DNA from: Balneolaceae bacterium
GTDB taxonomy: Bacteria; Bacteroidota; Rhodothermia; Balneolales; Balneolaceae
NCBI GenBank assembly: GCA_017643365.1
Contig: JAEPNO010000006.1
Span: forward strand, 124,001-188,000
Length of the DNA: 64,000 bases
Direction of reading: 5' to 3'
The number at the start of each line of letters is the position of its first letter. Within the stretch, counting starts at the first letter, position 1. The translations under genes were made by a program, and so were the position numbers. The notes under the pieces are model-generated. The model saw only the letters and a program-made list of their open reading frames with translations, was not told where the DNA came from and ran no database searches. This document shows positions 27,221-38,942 of this stretch, in pieces.

Positions 27221-27311
27221 AGCTTATAGGTACCGTAAGGCCAATTCACGAATTGGCCCGACCTAGTTACTAATCATAAAGTAAATAAGGCGTTGCAATG
27301 CTGAAACAGAA
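27221..27311. repeat. Palindromic intergenic repeat GGCCAATTC-AC-GAATTGGCC
   Basis: A perfect 9-bp inverted repeat with 2-base centre lies at 27239-27258. Copies with one arm mismatch occur at 37634-37653 and 41689-41708, on either side of the CBASS island. It sits between convergent genes and may act as a terminator or a mobile palindrome. Confidence 0.65.
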
Positions 27312-28217
27312 TCACATCATCAATTTGGAAATCGACTGCGCTAAGTCCTTCACCGAATTTTGGAAATCAAAGCCGACTTCTTCCACAATGTCGATCATTT
27401 TAAGTCCACGCGCATTTTGAACGATCGTGTTCGCAGTTTCTTCGGATGCTACGATATCCAAAGATGAAGAAAGTAAACCGATATTCCGTCCACCTTGATT
27501 CAAGATGGCGTTAAACTTGGTGGACCCAAAGGGAGTAGATGAAAAAGCGACAGCCAGTCGGGTCTGTTCATTGATCATCAAAACCTGATAATAGTTTGGG
27601 AGATACAAATCCGGCTCAGTGCCTTCAAAGGGAAAATATCGGGCAGGATTTGTAGTGTTAATTAATAACGAAGTTGCATTTTCTGTGAGCCAATGAACCA
27701 TTTCTGGCTGAGCTTCGCTTCCGGCAAAACCACGTTCTACCCAGTAATCAAAAGCAGGATCGCGTTCGATGGAAGCCGTAAAAGCATCCGGAATAGAATC
27801 CAATAAAGTGATTTGCTCATCGGAATAGCGAAACCAATAATCGTACATGCCATTGGTGACTAGCAGAAAGGGCGCCTTAACTTCAGAGTTATACCGAGCA
27901 ATTTGAAGAGCGGCTTTCTCATCTAGTTGGATTGAGGGCGCTTTGCATTCCACCAGCAGCAACGGCTTGAAATCATCATCGTAACAAATGATATCGGTGC
28001 GAGAAGCTGATTTATCTTTGGGTAAAGAAACCGGACTTTCGAATGAAATTCTACTTTTCGAAAAGCCGACATCATACAGCAAATACTCGATGAATTGAAG
28101 TCGTACTTGTTCCTCGGGGCGAATAACGTAGGTTTTCTTAAGCACCGGATTCCAGAGGACCTTCTGATCTTCTTTGAACCGAATCTGTGGATATTGAAAA
28201 AGTGCGGTACTTATCAA
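27312..28217 (-). CDS. HsdR N-terminal-like (HSDR_N_2) nuclease-fold protein
   Basis: 301 residues. The N-terminal half is the nuclease-like domain of type I restriction HsdR: RPEEQVRLQFIEYLLYDVGF, then Asp in RTDIICYDDDFKPLLLVECKAP, giving the PD-(D/E)xK-like D..ExK set. The C-terminal half is unassigned. No HsdM, HsdS or helicase is nearby, and this stand-alone form is common in Bacteroidota-like genomes, so classical restriction is unlikely. It lies downstream of yidC on the same strand. Confidence 0.8.
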   Translation of the reverse strand: MISTALFQYPQIRFKEDQKVLWNPVLKKTYVIRPEEQVRLQFIEYLLYDVGFSKSRISFESPVSLPKDKSASRTDIICYDDDFKPLLLVECKAPSIQLDEKAALQIARYNSEVKAPFLLVTNGMYDYWFRYSDEQITLLDSIPDAFTASIERDPAFDYWVERGFAGSEAQPEMVHWLTENATSLLINTTNPARYFPFEGTEPDLYLPNYYQVLMINEQTRLAVAFSSTPFGSTKFNAILNQGGRNIGLLSSSLDIVASEETANTIVQNARGLKMIDIVEEVGFDFQNSVKDLAQSISKLMM

Positions 28218-28284
28218 AAGAATAAGGTTAATGGTTATTGGTTAACGGTTTGGTATTCCTATTAACCAATAACTAATTCCTAAA
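28218..28284. repeat. AT-rich inverted repeat downstream of yidC
   Basis: 'ttaatggttattggttaa' is mirrored by 'ttaaccaataactaatt', a hairpin of AT-rich phrase type that may attenuate transcription between yidC and the HsdR-N gene. Confidence 0.45.
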
Positions 28285-30075
28285 TCACGCTTTAGCAACA
28301 GCTGCCTGGTGCGTAGTTTTATTGATGTATAACTGCTGAAAGATCGACAGAACGTTGAATATGAGGTAGTACAAACTCAAGCCGGATGCAAAGTTGTTGA
28401 ATACAAACAATAGCATTACCGGTAAAAAGTATTGCATCATTTTCATTTGTTGCGCCATCGGGTTGTTGGCTCCGCCCGTAGAATTTGCAGCAGAAACTCT
28501 GCTTTGGAACACCATTGAAACCGTCATCAACAATACCAATCCGGCAATTTGATCACCTAAAAATGGAATACTGAATGGTAAACTTATGATGTAATCCGGC
28601 GCGGAAAGATCGCTTACCCAAAGAAACTCTTCCTGACGTAATAAAATCGAATTCTGGAAAAATCTCCAAAGCGTAATCAGAATCGGAAACTGAAGCAACA
28701 TAGGTAAACATCCACCAATCGGGTTTACTTTGTTCTTTCGATACAACTCCATCGTAGCTTTTTGCTGCTTCTGGGGATCGTTTTTATGCTTTTCCTGAAT
28801 CTCTTTCATTTGCGGCTGAAGCTCGCGCATGGCCGCCATGCTTTTGTAGCTTTTAATTGTAAGCGGCGAAAGTGCAAGTTTTACTAGAAAGGCAAAAATG
28901 ATTACCAGTACTCCATAGTTAGAAATAAAACCACTGAAGAAATTGAAAAACGGAATCACGGCGAATCGCACAAAAGGATCAGAGAACCAACGCAGCCAGC
29001 CGTAACTAACTTCAACCATATCGAAGGCATGCTCATCAAATTCTTTGATATCCAAATAGCGCATCGGTCCCATGTATAATTTCATCGAAACCGTGCCATC
29101 AGAAGGGATATCGGCGGTAACTGTACTTGTGTATCGGTGGCGAGTTGTTTGTTCGTCAACCTCGCCGGTAATTTGCCCGCTCAGGTAAGCACCCTCGGTT
29201 TCAGTAACCGGCTTAATCATTTGGGAAAAGAACTTGGTCTTTGTAGCTACCCAATCGATATTTCCATTAACATTAAGTTCGCTGTAGCCGTCATTCTCTT
29301 CGAAGTCGGTTACTTTGAGCTGCTCAAGTTCTCCGCCTGCATAAAGATAAGAGGTAGTTGCCAAGGCTTCCTGAACGCGATCTTTTTCGGTAAATCGTAA
29401 GCGAGAATTGAAACCAAAATCGATTGCTCGGCCAATTACGTATTCGCGAACACCAACAAATCGAATATCCAGATCGATTTCGTATTTGCCACCATAAATG
29501 GTGTAGGTGTAAATCATTTGGCGACCGTCACCCAATTGAAGTGCGTAAGATAATTCTTCAATCTCACCTTCTTCTAAAAATATCGATGAACCTGAATTAA
29601 GCTGTGTGAATAACAAGGTGTTGGTATCCACATTGTAATTTTCGGTGGTGAGGAAACCGGTGTTATACGCCGACCGTGTAGTGTCACCGATCATTTGGAT
29701 GAGTTGCCCGGCCCACGTCTTATGATCTTTTAGTGTAAACTTTGATGGACCGGCACCTAAGTTTGTAAATACAGCAGTGTAACGAGGAGTTTCAACAACA
29801 AATTCAGTTTGAACGGAATCCTGTCCGGCTGAGAAAATACCCACTGTTTGTGGGGCTTGTTCTTCGTCGGGGGTTGTGAATTCGGGTTGACGAATTACCG
29901 GTTCAGCGGTTTCTTCAGGAACTTCATCAATTTGCTCAAGCGCATTTAAGCTGTCTTGAATGGCTGCTTGGCGGCGTTGTTCAGCTATTTCTTCTTCGCT
30001 TGGCAGGGTAAAATAAAACCAGCCCAGCATGAGTATAAAAATGAGTGAAAAACCAATTACTGTATTCTTATCCAA
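28285..30075 (-). CDS. yidC: Membrane protein insertase YidC
   Basis: 596 residues, the long Gram-negative form. An N-terminal signal-anchor helix (VIGFSLIFILMLGWFYF) is followed by the large periplasmic P1 domain (about 70-350). The conserved insertase core starts with GVLVIIFAFLVKLALSPLTIKSYKSMAAM, then QPQMKEIQEKHKNDPQKQQKATMELYRKNKVNPIGGCLPMLLQFPILI, and later helices. It inserts and folds inner-membrane proteins with SecYEG. It begins 4 bp after rnpA; yidD, often found between them, is absent. Confidence 0.97.
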   Translation of the reverse strand: MDKNTVIGFSLIFILMLGWFYFTLPSEEEIAEQRRQAAIQDSLNALEQIDEVPEETAEPVIRQPEFTTPDEEQAPQTVGIFSAGQDSVQTEFVVETPRYTAVFTNLGAGPSKFTLKDHKTWAGQLIQMIGDTTRSAYNTGFLTTENYNVDTNTLLFTQLNSGSSIFLEEGEIEELSYALQLGDGRQMIYTYTIYGGKYEIDLDIRFVGVREYVIGRAIDFGFNSRLRFTEKDRVQEALATTSYLYAGGELEQLKVTDFEENDGYSELNVNGNIDWVATKTKFFSQMIKPVTETEGAYLSGQITGEVDEQTTRHRYTSTVTADIPSDGTVSMKLYMGPMRYLDIKEFDEHAFDMVEVSYGWLRWFSDPFVRFAVIPFFNFFSGFISNYGVLVIIFAFLVKLALSPLTIKSYKSMAAMRELQPQMKEIQEKHKNDPQKQQKATMELYRKNKVNPIGGCLPMLLQFPILITLWRFFQNSILLRQEEFLWVSDLSAPDYIISLPFSIPFLGDQIAGLVLLMTVSMVFQSRVSAANSTGGANNPMAQQMKMMQYFLPVMLLFVFNNFASGLSLYYLIFNVLSIFQQLYINKTTHQAAVAKA

Positions 30076-30079
30076 TGAT

Positions 30080-30511
30080 CTACGTATTTAGAAATGGGTG
30101 TTCGGCAAGGCGGTTACGCAATTTAGTAAGCAGTGTTACTACATCTTTTTGAGTTGCGTCGAAATCGAGATCAGAAGATCTGGCAATAAGCCCAACATGG
30201 AGCAATACCGGAGCATTGAATAAGGGATCAAGCAGTTCCTGATTTAACCGGAATGATTCTCGCATCAGGCGTTTAATTCGATTTCGTTTAACCGCAGATC
30301 CTATCTTTTTAGGAGAAATGAATGCGATTTTAAATTCAGGTGAATTGCTTTCGGCAATTCGGTATCTGAGAAAAATGGAGGCAGATGACAGTGACGTAGA
30401 GTTCGTAAATAGACTCTTGAAATTTGTTCTGCCTCGCAGAATTCTAGATTTAGGGAGGGTAAATCTGCGAGGAGAAGGAGCAGCTAAATTACTTTGCTCC
30501 TTTTTTCTCAT
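30080..30511 (-). CDS. rnpA: Ribonuclease P protein component
   Basis: 143 residues. RnpA fold: [19 protein letters not shown] at the start, [32 protein letters not shown] containing the RNR motif. It binds the RNase P RNA for 5' tRNA maturation. Its ATG lies 23 bp inside the end of rpmH, a long overlap that couples the two genes. Confidence 0.95.
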   Translation of the reverse strand: MRKKEQSNLAAPSPRRFTLPKSRILRGRTNFKSLFTNSTSLSSASIFLRYRIAESNSPEFKIAFISPKKIGSAVKRNRIKRLMRESFRLNQELLDPLFNAPVLLHVGLIARSSDLDFDATQKDVVTLLTKLRNRLAEHPFLNT

Positions 30512-30647
30512 CGCTTACAGTTAATTTATGACGCCCTTTTGCGCGACGGCCGGCAATTACATTACGCCCACTTTTAGTGGACATGCGCTTGCGGTATCCG
30601 TGCTTATTGGTGCGCTTCTTATTACTAGGTTGAAATGTACGTTTCAT
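30489..30647 (-). CDS. rpmH: Ribosomal protein L34
   Basis: 52 residues, read directly from the sequence. It starts [20 protein letters not shown] and continues with [32 protein letters not shown] before a TAA stop. This is the normal L34 consensus with an extended basic tail. The order rpmH-rnpA-yidC is conserved across bacteria. The upstream 190 bp shows no DnaA boxes and no dnaA gene. Confidence 0.97.
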   Translation of the reverse strand: MKRTFQPSNKKRTNKHGYRKRMSTKSGRNVIAGRRAKGRHKLTVSDEKKGAK

Positions 30648-30836
30648 GAATCAGGATGTTTATGTCAATTTCGTAATCCAAAAGACTCCAAATATAAGTA
30701 GAAATTCACTCAATTTGCACATTATTAATTAGAAAATTTATCGGGTTCTAATTCTGTCAAAATTAAGGGCAATCTGATTGGCTCTAGTCTTCGTACTCAT
30801 CAATGAAACACGAACTAAAAAAGACAAATAAATTAA

Positions 30837-32348
30837 ATGAACTCGATTAATAAAAAACTATTCATAATGCTGGTTGCAATGTCAACGGCGTTTACTGCCT
30901 GCGACGAAAGTACAACCGGTGGAGATACAGAAACAGATACTACAATACCTGAAGTAGTTACTAATACTCAAGGCACTTCCAACGGTAACATGGTAACCAT
31001 TGCCGAAGTTACTGCCCAACAAGATGGCTGGATTGTAATCCATCGATCGAACGCAACAAACGACGGCCCGATGGTGCCCGACATTATTGGTAAAACAATG
31101 GTTGATGCCGGTACTAATACCAACGTTATGATTCAACTTAACGAAGGCGTATCAAACCAAGAGAAACTGTGGGCGATGCTTCATATAGATGACGGCACTA
31201 TTGGTGAGTACGAATTTGACGGCCAAAGCGGATTCGACGGTCCGGTTATTGTAGATGAAAACATTGTGATGACTTCTTTTGAAATCGCACAAACTAATCC
31301 AAAAATCACCGTTCAGGATCAGGTAAATAAGGGAAACATCTTTTCTATGGATGTTGATGCCGCCGAAGCCGGCTGGATTGTAATTCATGCTTCTAACGCT
31401 GATAACAGCGGTCCTCAAATCCCAGAAATTATTGGTAAAACTATGGTGAATGCCGGAATGAATGAAGGCGTGGAGATTAAGGTGGAAGGCGAAATAGCTG
31501 CCAACGCAACCTTATACCCAATGCTTCATTTTGATACCGGAACCATTGGAGAGTATGAATTTGACGGTAATAATGGATTCGACGGACCGGTTCTTGACGG
31601 TGCAGATGTAGTAGTTACTTCGTTTACCGCGCTCGAAAATATGTCGACACTTACCGCAAACGATCAAATGGTAGAGAATAACTCAATTACCGTTGATGTG
31701 GATTCCGATACCGATGGTTGGGTAGTAGTACACCGCTCAAATGCTACCAACGATGGTCCTCAGGTTCCTGAGATTATCGGTAAAGCTCAAATTACTGCCG
31801 GTTCAAACACCGACGTACAAATCATGTTTAATGATGGAGAGATTGTTGAAGATGGCGAAACCCTATGGCCAATGGTGCATTACGATACCGGCGAAAAAGG
31901 TGTGTACGAATTTGATGGTGTTGGCATTCATGACCAACCAGTTGTTACTGCCAATGGCGTACTAATGACTTCAATTACTGTGATGGGCGCAACAGCACCA
32001 TCTGTAATGGCTGCTGATCAATCAGCGATGGACAACATGGTAACTATTGCTGAAGCAATGATGCAGGAAGATGGATTTGTAGTGCTACACCGTGATAACG
32101 GTAGCGATGCTCCGGTTGTACCGGCAAGTATCGGTAAAGCAAAATTGTTTTTAGGTAACAATACTAACATCGAGGTAATGCTTGATGACGGTGAAACATT
32201 GCAGGCAGGAGAGAAGGTTTGGGCAATGTTACATATCGATAACGGAACAACTGGTGCCTATGAGTTTGACGGTTCAGCTGAATCGAATGACCCACCGGTT
32301 TTCAACGAATCGAATAATGTTGTAATGGTTCAGTTTACTGTTCAATAA
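30837..32348 (+). CDS. Lipoprotein with four tandem DUF7282-like domains
   Basis: 503 residues. The signal ends AFTAC, giving a lipoprotein with a threonine-rich acidic linker (GGDTETDTTIPEV). Four repeats of about 110-115 residues follow, beginning near residues 43, 155, 270 and 390. Each has a GWIVIHRSNATNDGPMVP-like strand, IIGK, and LWAMLHIDDGTIGEYEFDG. This resembles the DUF7282 domain, frequent in secreted proteins of haloarchaea. The protein is very acidic and probably surface exposed; its role is unknown. Repeat 4 is the most diverged (VLHRDNGSDAPVVPASIG). Confidence 0.82.
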   Translation: MNSINKKLFIMLVAMSTAFTACDESTTGGDTETDTTIPEVVTNTQGTSNGNMVTIAEVTAQQDGWIVIHRSNATNDGPMVPDIIGKTMVDAGTNTNVMIQLNEGVSNQEKLWAMLHIDDGTIGEYEFDGQSGFDGPVIVDENIVMTSFEIAQTNPKITVQDQVNKGNIFSMDVDAAEAGWIVIHASNADNSGPQIPEIIGKTMVNAGMNEGVEIKVEGEIAANATLYPMLHFDTGTIGEYEFDGNNGFDGPVLDGADVVVTSFTALENMSTLTANDQMVENNSITVDVDSDTDGWVVVHRSNATNDGPQVPEIIGKAQITAGSNTDVQIMFNDGEIVEDGETLWPMVHYDTGEKGVYEFDGVGIHDQPVVTANGVLMTSITVMGATAPSVMAADQSAMDNMVTIAEAMMQEDGFVVLHRDNGSDAPVVPASIGKAKLFLGNNTNIEVMLDDGETLQAGEKVWAMLHIDNGTTGAYEFDGSAESNDPPVFNESNNVVMVQFTVQ

Positions 32349-32369
32349 GAATAGTAAATGTCCTAAAAT

Positions 32370-32405
32370 AGCCCGCACTGGATGATATCTGGTGTGGGTT
32401 TTTTA
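32370..32405 (+). terminator. Rho-independent terminator after the DUF7282 gene
   Basis: The stem AGCCCGCACTGG pairs (with G-U pairs) with CTGGTGTGGGTT around ATGATAT, followed by a T run at 32399-32404. It also overlaps the end of the convergent desaturase gene. Confidence 0.7.
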
Positions 32406-33230
32406 TTTCTGAGTCTTATCAAAAGGCATTTTGAACAAATCGGATAAGCGCTGTTCTTCATCGGGCGCGTATTCTTCTAAGCCTAGCTGAATCTTGTGCT
32501 GATCTTTTCTGATGCGAAGCGTGCGTAGCATCCGATCCCAAAAAGTAAAGATGGTGCCGTAATTAGAATCCGTTTCGAGTTGATAGTTCGAATGATGCAC
32601 TTTGTGGATGGATGGAGTTACAATAAATTGCCTTAGCCAGCGATCCATTTTCTCGGGGATTTGAATATTTGCATGATGAAATTGAATCACTCCAATGGCG
32701 ATGATTTCGTACGCGAGTAACTCCCACAAATGCATGCCGAGCGCAATCAATACAAAAATGCGGAAGATCGAAGAAAGTATGATCTCACCGATATGAAAGC
32801 GTGTTGCCGTGGATACATCCATAAAAGGATCGGCGTGATGCACTTTGTGAAAGCGCCATAAAAACGGAACTTTGTGATTGATTCGATGCCACAGGTACAT
32901 CCACAAATCGAATAAGAGAATTACACCAATGAGCCGCGCCCAAGTTGGGATGCCGGGCATAACAGTATCAAGCCAGTTAAACAATCCAACATTCTGATCA
33001 CTTGCCCAAACCGTTGCCCACAGCCACAAACCACTAAACAGCGCTACAATCACCATTGCGTTCACCGCGCCCACGGCTAAATTGCGAACAAAGTGTTTGG
33101 TCCGGGTATCTTTTTTCTGTTGATAAAAATCGAAGAAAGGATGCATGCTTTCGTACACGCCCAATAAAATGAGTCCGCCTAAAGAAACGGCAACTTGGGT
33201 ACCGGATAATATGTCGATTACAGCCTGCAT
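32403..33230 (-). CDS. Sterol desaturase / fatty acid hydroxylase family protein
   Basis: 275 residues from ATG 33230 (MQAVIDILSG); the frame is open to 33296 but those codons cover a promoter-like sequence. An integral membrane di-iron enzyme type with histidine clusters HRINHKVP, FHKVHHADP, and IHKVHHSNYQLETDSNYG, plus HHANIQIP. Four hydrophobic segments precede and separate them. Members hydroxylate or desaturate sterols, carotenoids or fatty acids; the substrate is open. Confidence 0.87.
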   Translation of the reverse strand: MQAVIDILSGTQVAVSLGGLILLGVYESMHPFFDFYQQKKDTRTKHFVRNLAVGAVNAMVIVALFSGLWLWATVWASDQNVGLFNWLDTVMPGIPTWARLIGVILLFDLWMYLWHRINHKVPFLWRFHKVHHADPFMDVSTATRFHIGEIILSSIFRIFVLIALGMHLWELLAYEIIAIGVIQFHHANIQIPEKMDRWLRQFIVTPSIHKVHHSNYQLETDSNYGTIFTFWDRMLRTLRIRKDQHKIQLGLEEYAPDEEQRLSDLFKMPFDKTQK

Positions 33231-33253
33231 CGAAAAAGGTTGAATTGAAAAAT

Positions 33254-33285
33254 TTAAAGTACAGCTTGTTCCTTTTGTGCTACAA
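33254..33285 (-). promoter_or_regulatory. Candidate promoter for the desaturase gene
   Basis: On the minus strand, TTG (33285-33283) is followed after 21 bases by TACTTTAA (33261-33254), close to TAnnTTTG. It ends 24 bp before ATG 33230. Confidence 0.3.
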
Positions 33286-33409
33286 CTTGTCATCATAAGT
33301 AGTTCCTATCCGGGTTATCGAGTACATCAAATATCAGATTGGAACAAAACACGCCTGGTTCCCATTTATATAAGTGAAGTTGAATAAAAACAGCAACAAA
33401 AATTACATT

Positions 33410-33976
33410 ATGTATACCGACAGAATTAAAGATTATACAACAGAATTATATAATTACAACAAGCATTTATTAAGCGCAGTAAGAACGCAAAAGAGTTCTG
33501 ATGCAATCAAAAACACAAAAGCAGTAACATTATTAAACGATATCGACATTGCGTTAACCAATCAATTAAATACAATGGAAAGTTTCGATGATTTATTAAA
33601 TGAATCGAAAATGGATCAGTTTAAAGAGAACGCAGCACGAGTACTCGGCACCATAGCCGGAAGCATTGGCAATATCCGAGAAGATGCCGTATCGAAGATG
33701 ATTCGCGATAATTACACCGCACTGAGCATGACCGCCAGCGGTTACACCATGTTAAACACGTTAGCCATCAGCAATAAGAACGATGAGTTGGCGAATTTTG
33801 CAGCCGACAGTTTAGAGCGAATGGCACAGTTGATTACCGAAACAAGCAAGGTGTTGCCGTTTGTAGTAGCCGATGAGCTGGTAGAAGATCAAGAAGAAGC
33901 GAATCGCATTGGTGAGCAATCGATGAAAGAAACGCAACTGGCCTGGAAGCCGGAACATCTTTTTGAAGGCGAATAA
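33410..33976 (+). CDS. Hypothetical all-helical protein
   Basis: 188 residues from ATG 33410 (MYTDRIKDYTTELYNYNKH); an in-frame GTG at 33374 is less likely. The whole sequence reads as amphipathic helices with no Cys, no signal peptide and no membrane span. It faintly recalls four-helix-bundle stress proteins, but no metal-binding set is visible, so no function is assigned. Followed by a strong terminator. Confidence 0.6.
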   Translation: MYTDRIKDYTTELYNYNKHLLSAVRTQKSSDAIKNTKAVTLLNDIDIALTNQLNTMESFDDLLNESKMDQFKENAARVLGTIAGSIGNIREDAVSKMIRDNYTALSMTASGYTMLNTLAISNKNDELANFAADSLERMAQLITETSKVLPFVVADELVEDQEEANRIGEQSMKETQLAWKPEHLFEGE

Positions 33977-34009
33977 TACTATACCGACCAAATACTAAAT
34001 TTGGCCACG

Positions 34010-34034
34010 CCCCGGTTAGCGTCGGGGTTTTTTT
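34010..34034 (+). terminator. Rho-independent terminator before secA
   Basis: CCCCG / CGGGG stem around GTTAGCGT, then a T run at 34028-34034. It closes the helical-protein gene and separates it from secA. Confidence 0.75.
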
Positions 34035-34098
34035 ATGCGCGATAAATCTGTCAGCACAAAAAGATTGGCTCAATATTTGTCAAAACAATGCAGAACAG

Positions 34099-34129
34099 TT
34101 GAACCACCTTTGGTTAAAGGTTAACTTTA
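34099..34129 (+). promoter_or_regulatory. Candidate secA promoter
   Basis: TTG (34099-34101), 20-base spacer, TAACTTTA (34122-34129), one base from TAnnTTTG. A leader of about 30 bases to the ATG at 34169 would follow. Confidence 0.4.
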
Positions 34130-34168
34130 AGGCTGTTTGAATAAATAATATCCACTCCAAGCGAGATT

Positions 34169-37555
<3,387 letters not shown>

Positions 37556-37591
37556 GGAATTACGATTTACGAATTCCGAGATAATAATTAC

Positions 37592-37632
37592 GAATTAAGG
37601 TGAGCGCTGCGAAGTGTTCACCTTTTTTTGTT
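37592..37632. repeat. 41-bp direct repeat, left copy (contains the secA terminator)
   Basis: This segment repeats at 41604-41644 with 39 of 41 identical bases (differences at 37603 and 37625). Inside is a 28-base hairpin (37597-37624, arms AAGGTGAGCGCT / AGTGTTCACCTT, loop GCGA) with a T run at 37623-37629, so it works as the secA terminator. The distance between copies is 4012 bp and they bracket the whole CBASS island. Confidence 0.85.
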
Positions 37633-37633
37633 G

Positions 37634-37653
37634 GGTCAATTCATGAATTGGCC
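37634..37653. repeat. Palindrome GGTCAATTC-AT-GAATTGGCC, left of the island
   Basis: A near-perfect 20-bp palindrome directly after the left 41-bp repeat. It shares the sequence at 27239-27258 and 41689-41708. Between here and the capP stop (37654-37727) nothing else is seen. Confidence 0.65.
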
Positions 37654-37727
37654 TTGTACTGGAGTTCCATTTCTTATTTCCAAAATGGAGCATAAATTGC
37701 ATTGATATCTGCGTTTGAGCTATTGAA

Positions 37728-38552
37728 TTAAATTAAATCTTCAGGATCATCTAAAGCAGAAAGTAAAACCATAACAGTATTGTTATACCCCAATTTAAAA
37801 ACGGATTCATTACAACGGATACTTACTCTCATATTTTGATAGTATTCATTCAATTCTACAATTTGATCATTAATATCATAACCTAATGGTTTTGCTAAAA
37901 GTCTTGTTACTGAGCCTTGTTCAGGAGCATACCAACCTTGCAAATAGGGATGTTTGTTATATTGTTTCATTAATCCAGATCGAATCTCATACTTTATTTT
38001 TTGGGTACTTCCATCAAATATGATTAATGAACAGCACAAATCAGTCAGCTCAACAAATCTAAAAGCACATGACAGTAAAGAAATGCCGAAAATGTTACCC
38101 AAATTTGATAAACTTGAATATGTTAATTCAAGATTTTCAATTTCTTTCTTAAACAATCCAACGGGTGCTAAAAAATTTATAGCAAATTTGTCAGCCTCTC
38201 TCTCTATGACACTATTTGACTGAAATTCAGCTTTTGATTTCAAAAGACCACCATTCCTGATCATTTCTGCGTGATGCTGAACCAATGAAATATGTCCAAG
38301 TTCATGTGCTACAGTAAACCTTCTAAAGTTTTCATTCCACATTTGCGAAGTATTTAAAGCTATGGTGAATTTAATTCCATTAATAGTCATGCAGGTTGCA
38401 GAAAAATCATCTCCAAAATCATTTTCAACTAAATCATGTCCTAAGTCAAATACTAACTGTGTAATGTCACCAATTGGTGACATTAGATTTATTCCTGCCT
38501 CTTCCCGTAAATTTTTAGCCGCTGAAATTAATTCTAAATCCTTGTAGCTCAC
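37728..38552 (-). CDS. capP: CapP-like ImmA/IrrE zinc metallopeptidase
   Basis: 274 residues, GTG start. Zinc motif HELGH at residues 83-87 (FTVAHELGHISL) and the third ligand in EREADKFAINFLAP (Glu119). The C-terminal half (about 150-274) is a sensor-like domain with many aromatic residues. In CBASS loci described with CapH-CapP pairs, CapP cleaves the repressor after sensing DNA damage signals and turns on the operon; that role is transferred from those systems. The GTG shares one base with the repressor stop (TAGTG), so the two are translationally coupled. Generic ImmA-like anti-repressor is the alternative. Confidence 0.85.
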   Translation of the reverse strand: MSYKDLELISAAKNLREEAGINLMSPIGDITQLVFDLGHDLVENDFGDDFSATCMTINGIKFTIALNTSQMWNENFRRFTVAHELGHISLVQHHAEMIRNGGLLKSKAEFQSNSVIEREADKFAINFLAPVGLFKKEIENLELTYSSLSNLGNIFGISLLSCAFRFVELTDLCCSLIIFDGSTQKIKYEIRSGLMKQYNKHPYLQGWYAPEQGSVTRLLAKPLGYDINDQIVELNEYYQNMRVSIRCNESVFKLGYNNTVMVLLSALDDPEDLI

Positions 38553-38863
38553 TATTCTTTCATTCTTTTAGCAATTTCGTTTAATGCTCTTATAGATTCC
38601 GGACTCATTCCTTTGAGATTTCGCATGAGCATATTTTTTTCAAAATTCTCTTCACCTTCTTTACCAACAAGTTCCTCTCTATTTACTTCTAGTATTGAAC
38701 ACATCTTTTCGATTGTTTTAGGTGTGGGTTGTCTAGCTCCGCTCTCAAATTGAGATACTGCAGCCTGTGAAAGATTAAGTTTTTTTGCAAAATCACCTTG
38801 TTTAATATTTCTAGATTCACGGATTTGTTTAATGTTTTCACCTAGATAGAAGGATTTTTTCAT
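38552..38863 (-). CDS. capH: CapH-like helix-turn-helix repressor
   Basis: 103 residues. An N-terminal Cro/CI HTH (GENIKQIRESRNIKQGDFAKKLNLSQAAVSQFESGARQPTPKTIEKMC) is followed by a short helical tail (LMRNLKGMSPESIRALNEIAKRMKE) likely for dimerisation and where a CapP-type protease would cut. It reads away from the CBASS operon and should repress both directions. The 79-bp space to the first CBASS gene contains matching inverted half-sites. Confidence 0.85.
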   Translation of the reverse strand: MKKSFYLGENIKQIRESRNIKQGDFAKKLNLSQAAVSQFESGARQPTPKTIEKMCSILEVNREELVGKEGEENFEKNMLMRNLKGMSPESIRALNEIAKRMKE

Positions 38864-38864
38864 T

Positions 38865-38914
38865 TTAACATAAAGTGTTAAATTTTAATTACAATAATTG
38901 TTAAATTTAACAAT
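38865..38914. promoter_or_regulatory. Paired operator candidates between capH and the CBASS operon
   Basis: Four half-sites TTAACA/TGTTAA: TTAACAtaaagTGTTAA (38865-38881) directly in front of the capH start, and the perfect 18-bp palindrome ATTGTTAAATTTAACAAT (38897-38914), 29 bp before the first CBASS gene. TGTTAA half-sites begin at 38876 and 38899, TTAACA at 38865 and 38907. This arrangement fits a dimeric HTH repressor that shuts off both divergent promoters. Confidence 0.65.
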
Positions 38915-38942
38915 CAATGAATTAACTACAAATTTAAATATC

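Noticed and set aside
26893-27273. 126-residue ORF on the plus strand
   Set aside because: Out-of-frame shadow of pnuC that runs into the intergenic palindrome.
27312-28217. Type I restriction system
   Set aside because: Only an HsdR N-terminal-like domain is present; no helicase part, HsdM or HsdS, and the neighbours are housekeeping genes.
30649-30836. Possible replication origin upstream of rpmH
   Set aside because: No TTATCCACA-type DnaA boxes and no dnaA gene nearby; only AT-rich sequence.
38898-38942. Earlier start for the DUF2188 gene
   Set aside because: It would begin inside the operator palindrome and add AT-rich codons not matching the family.
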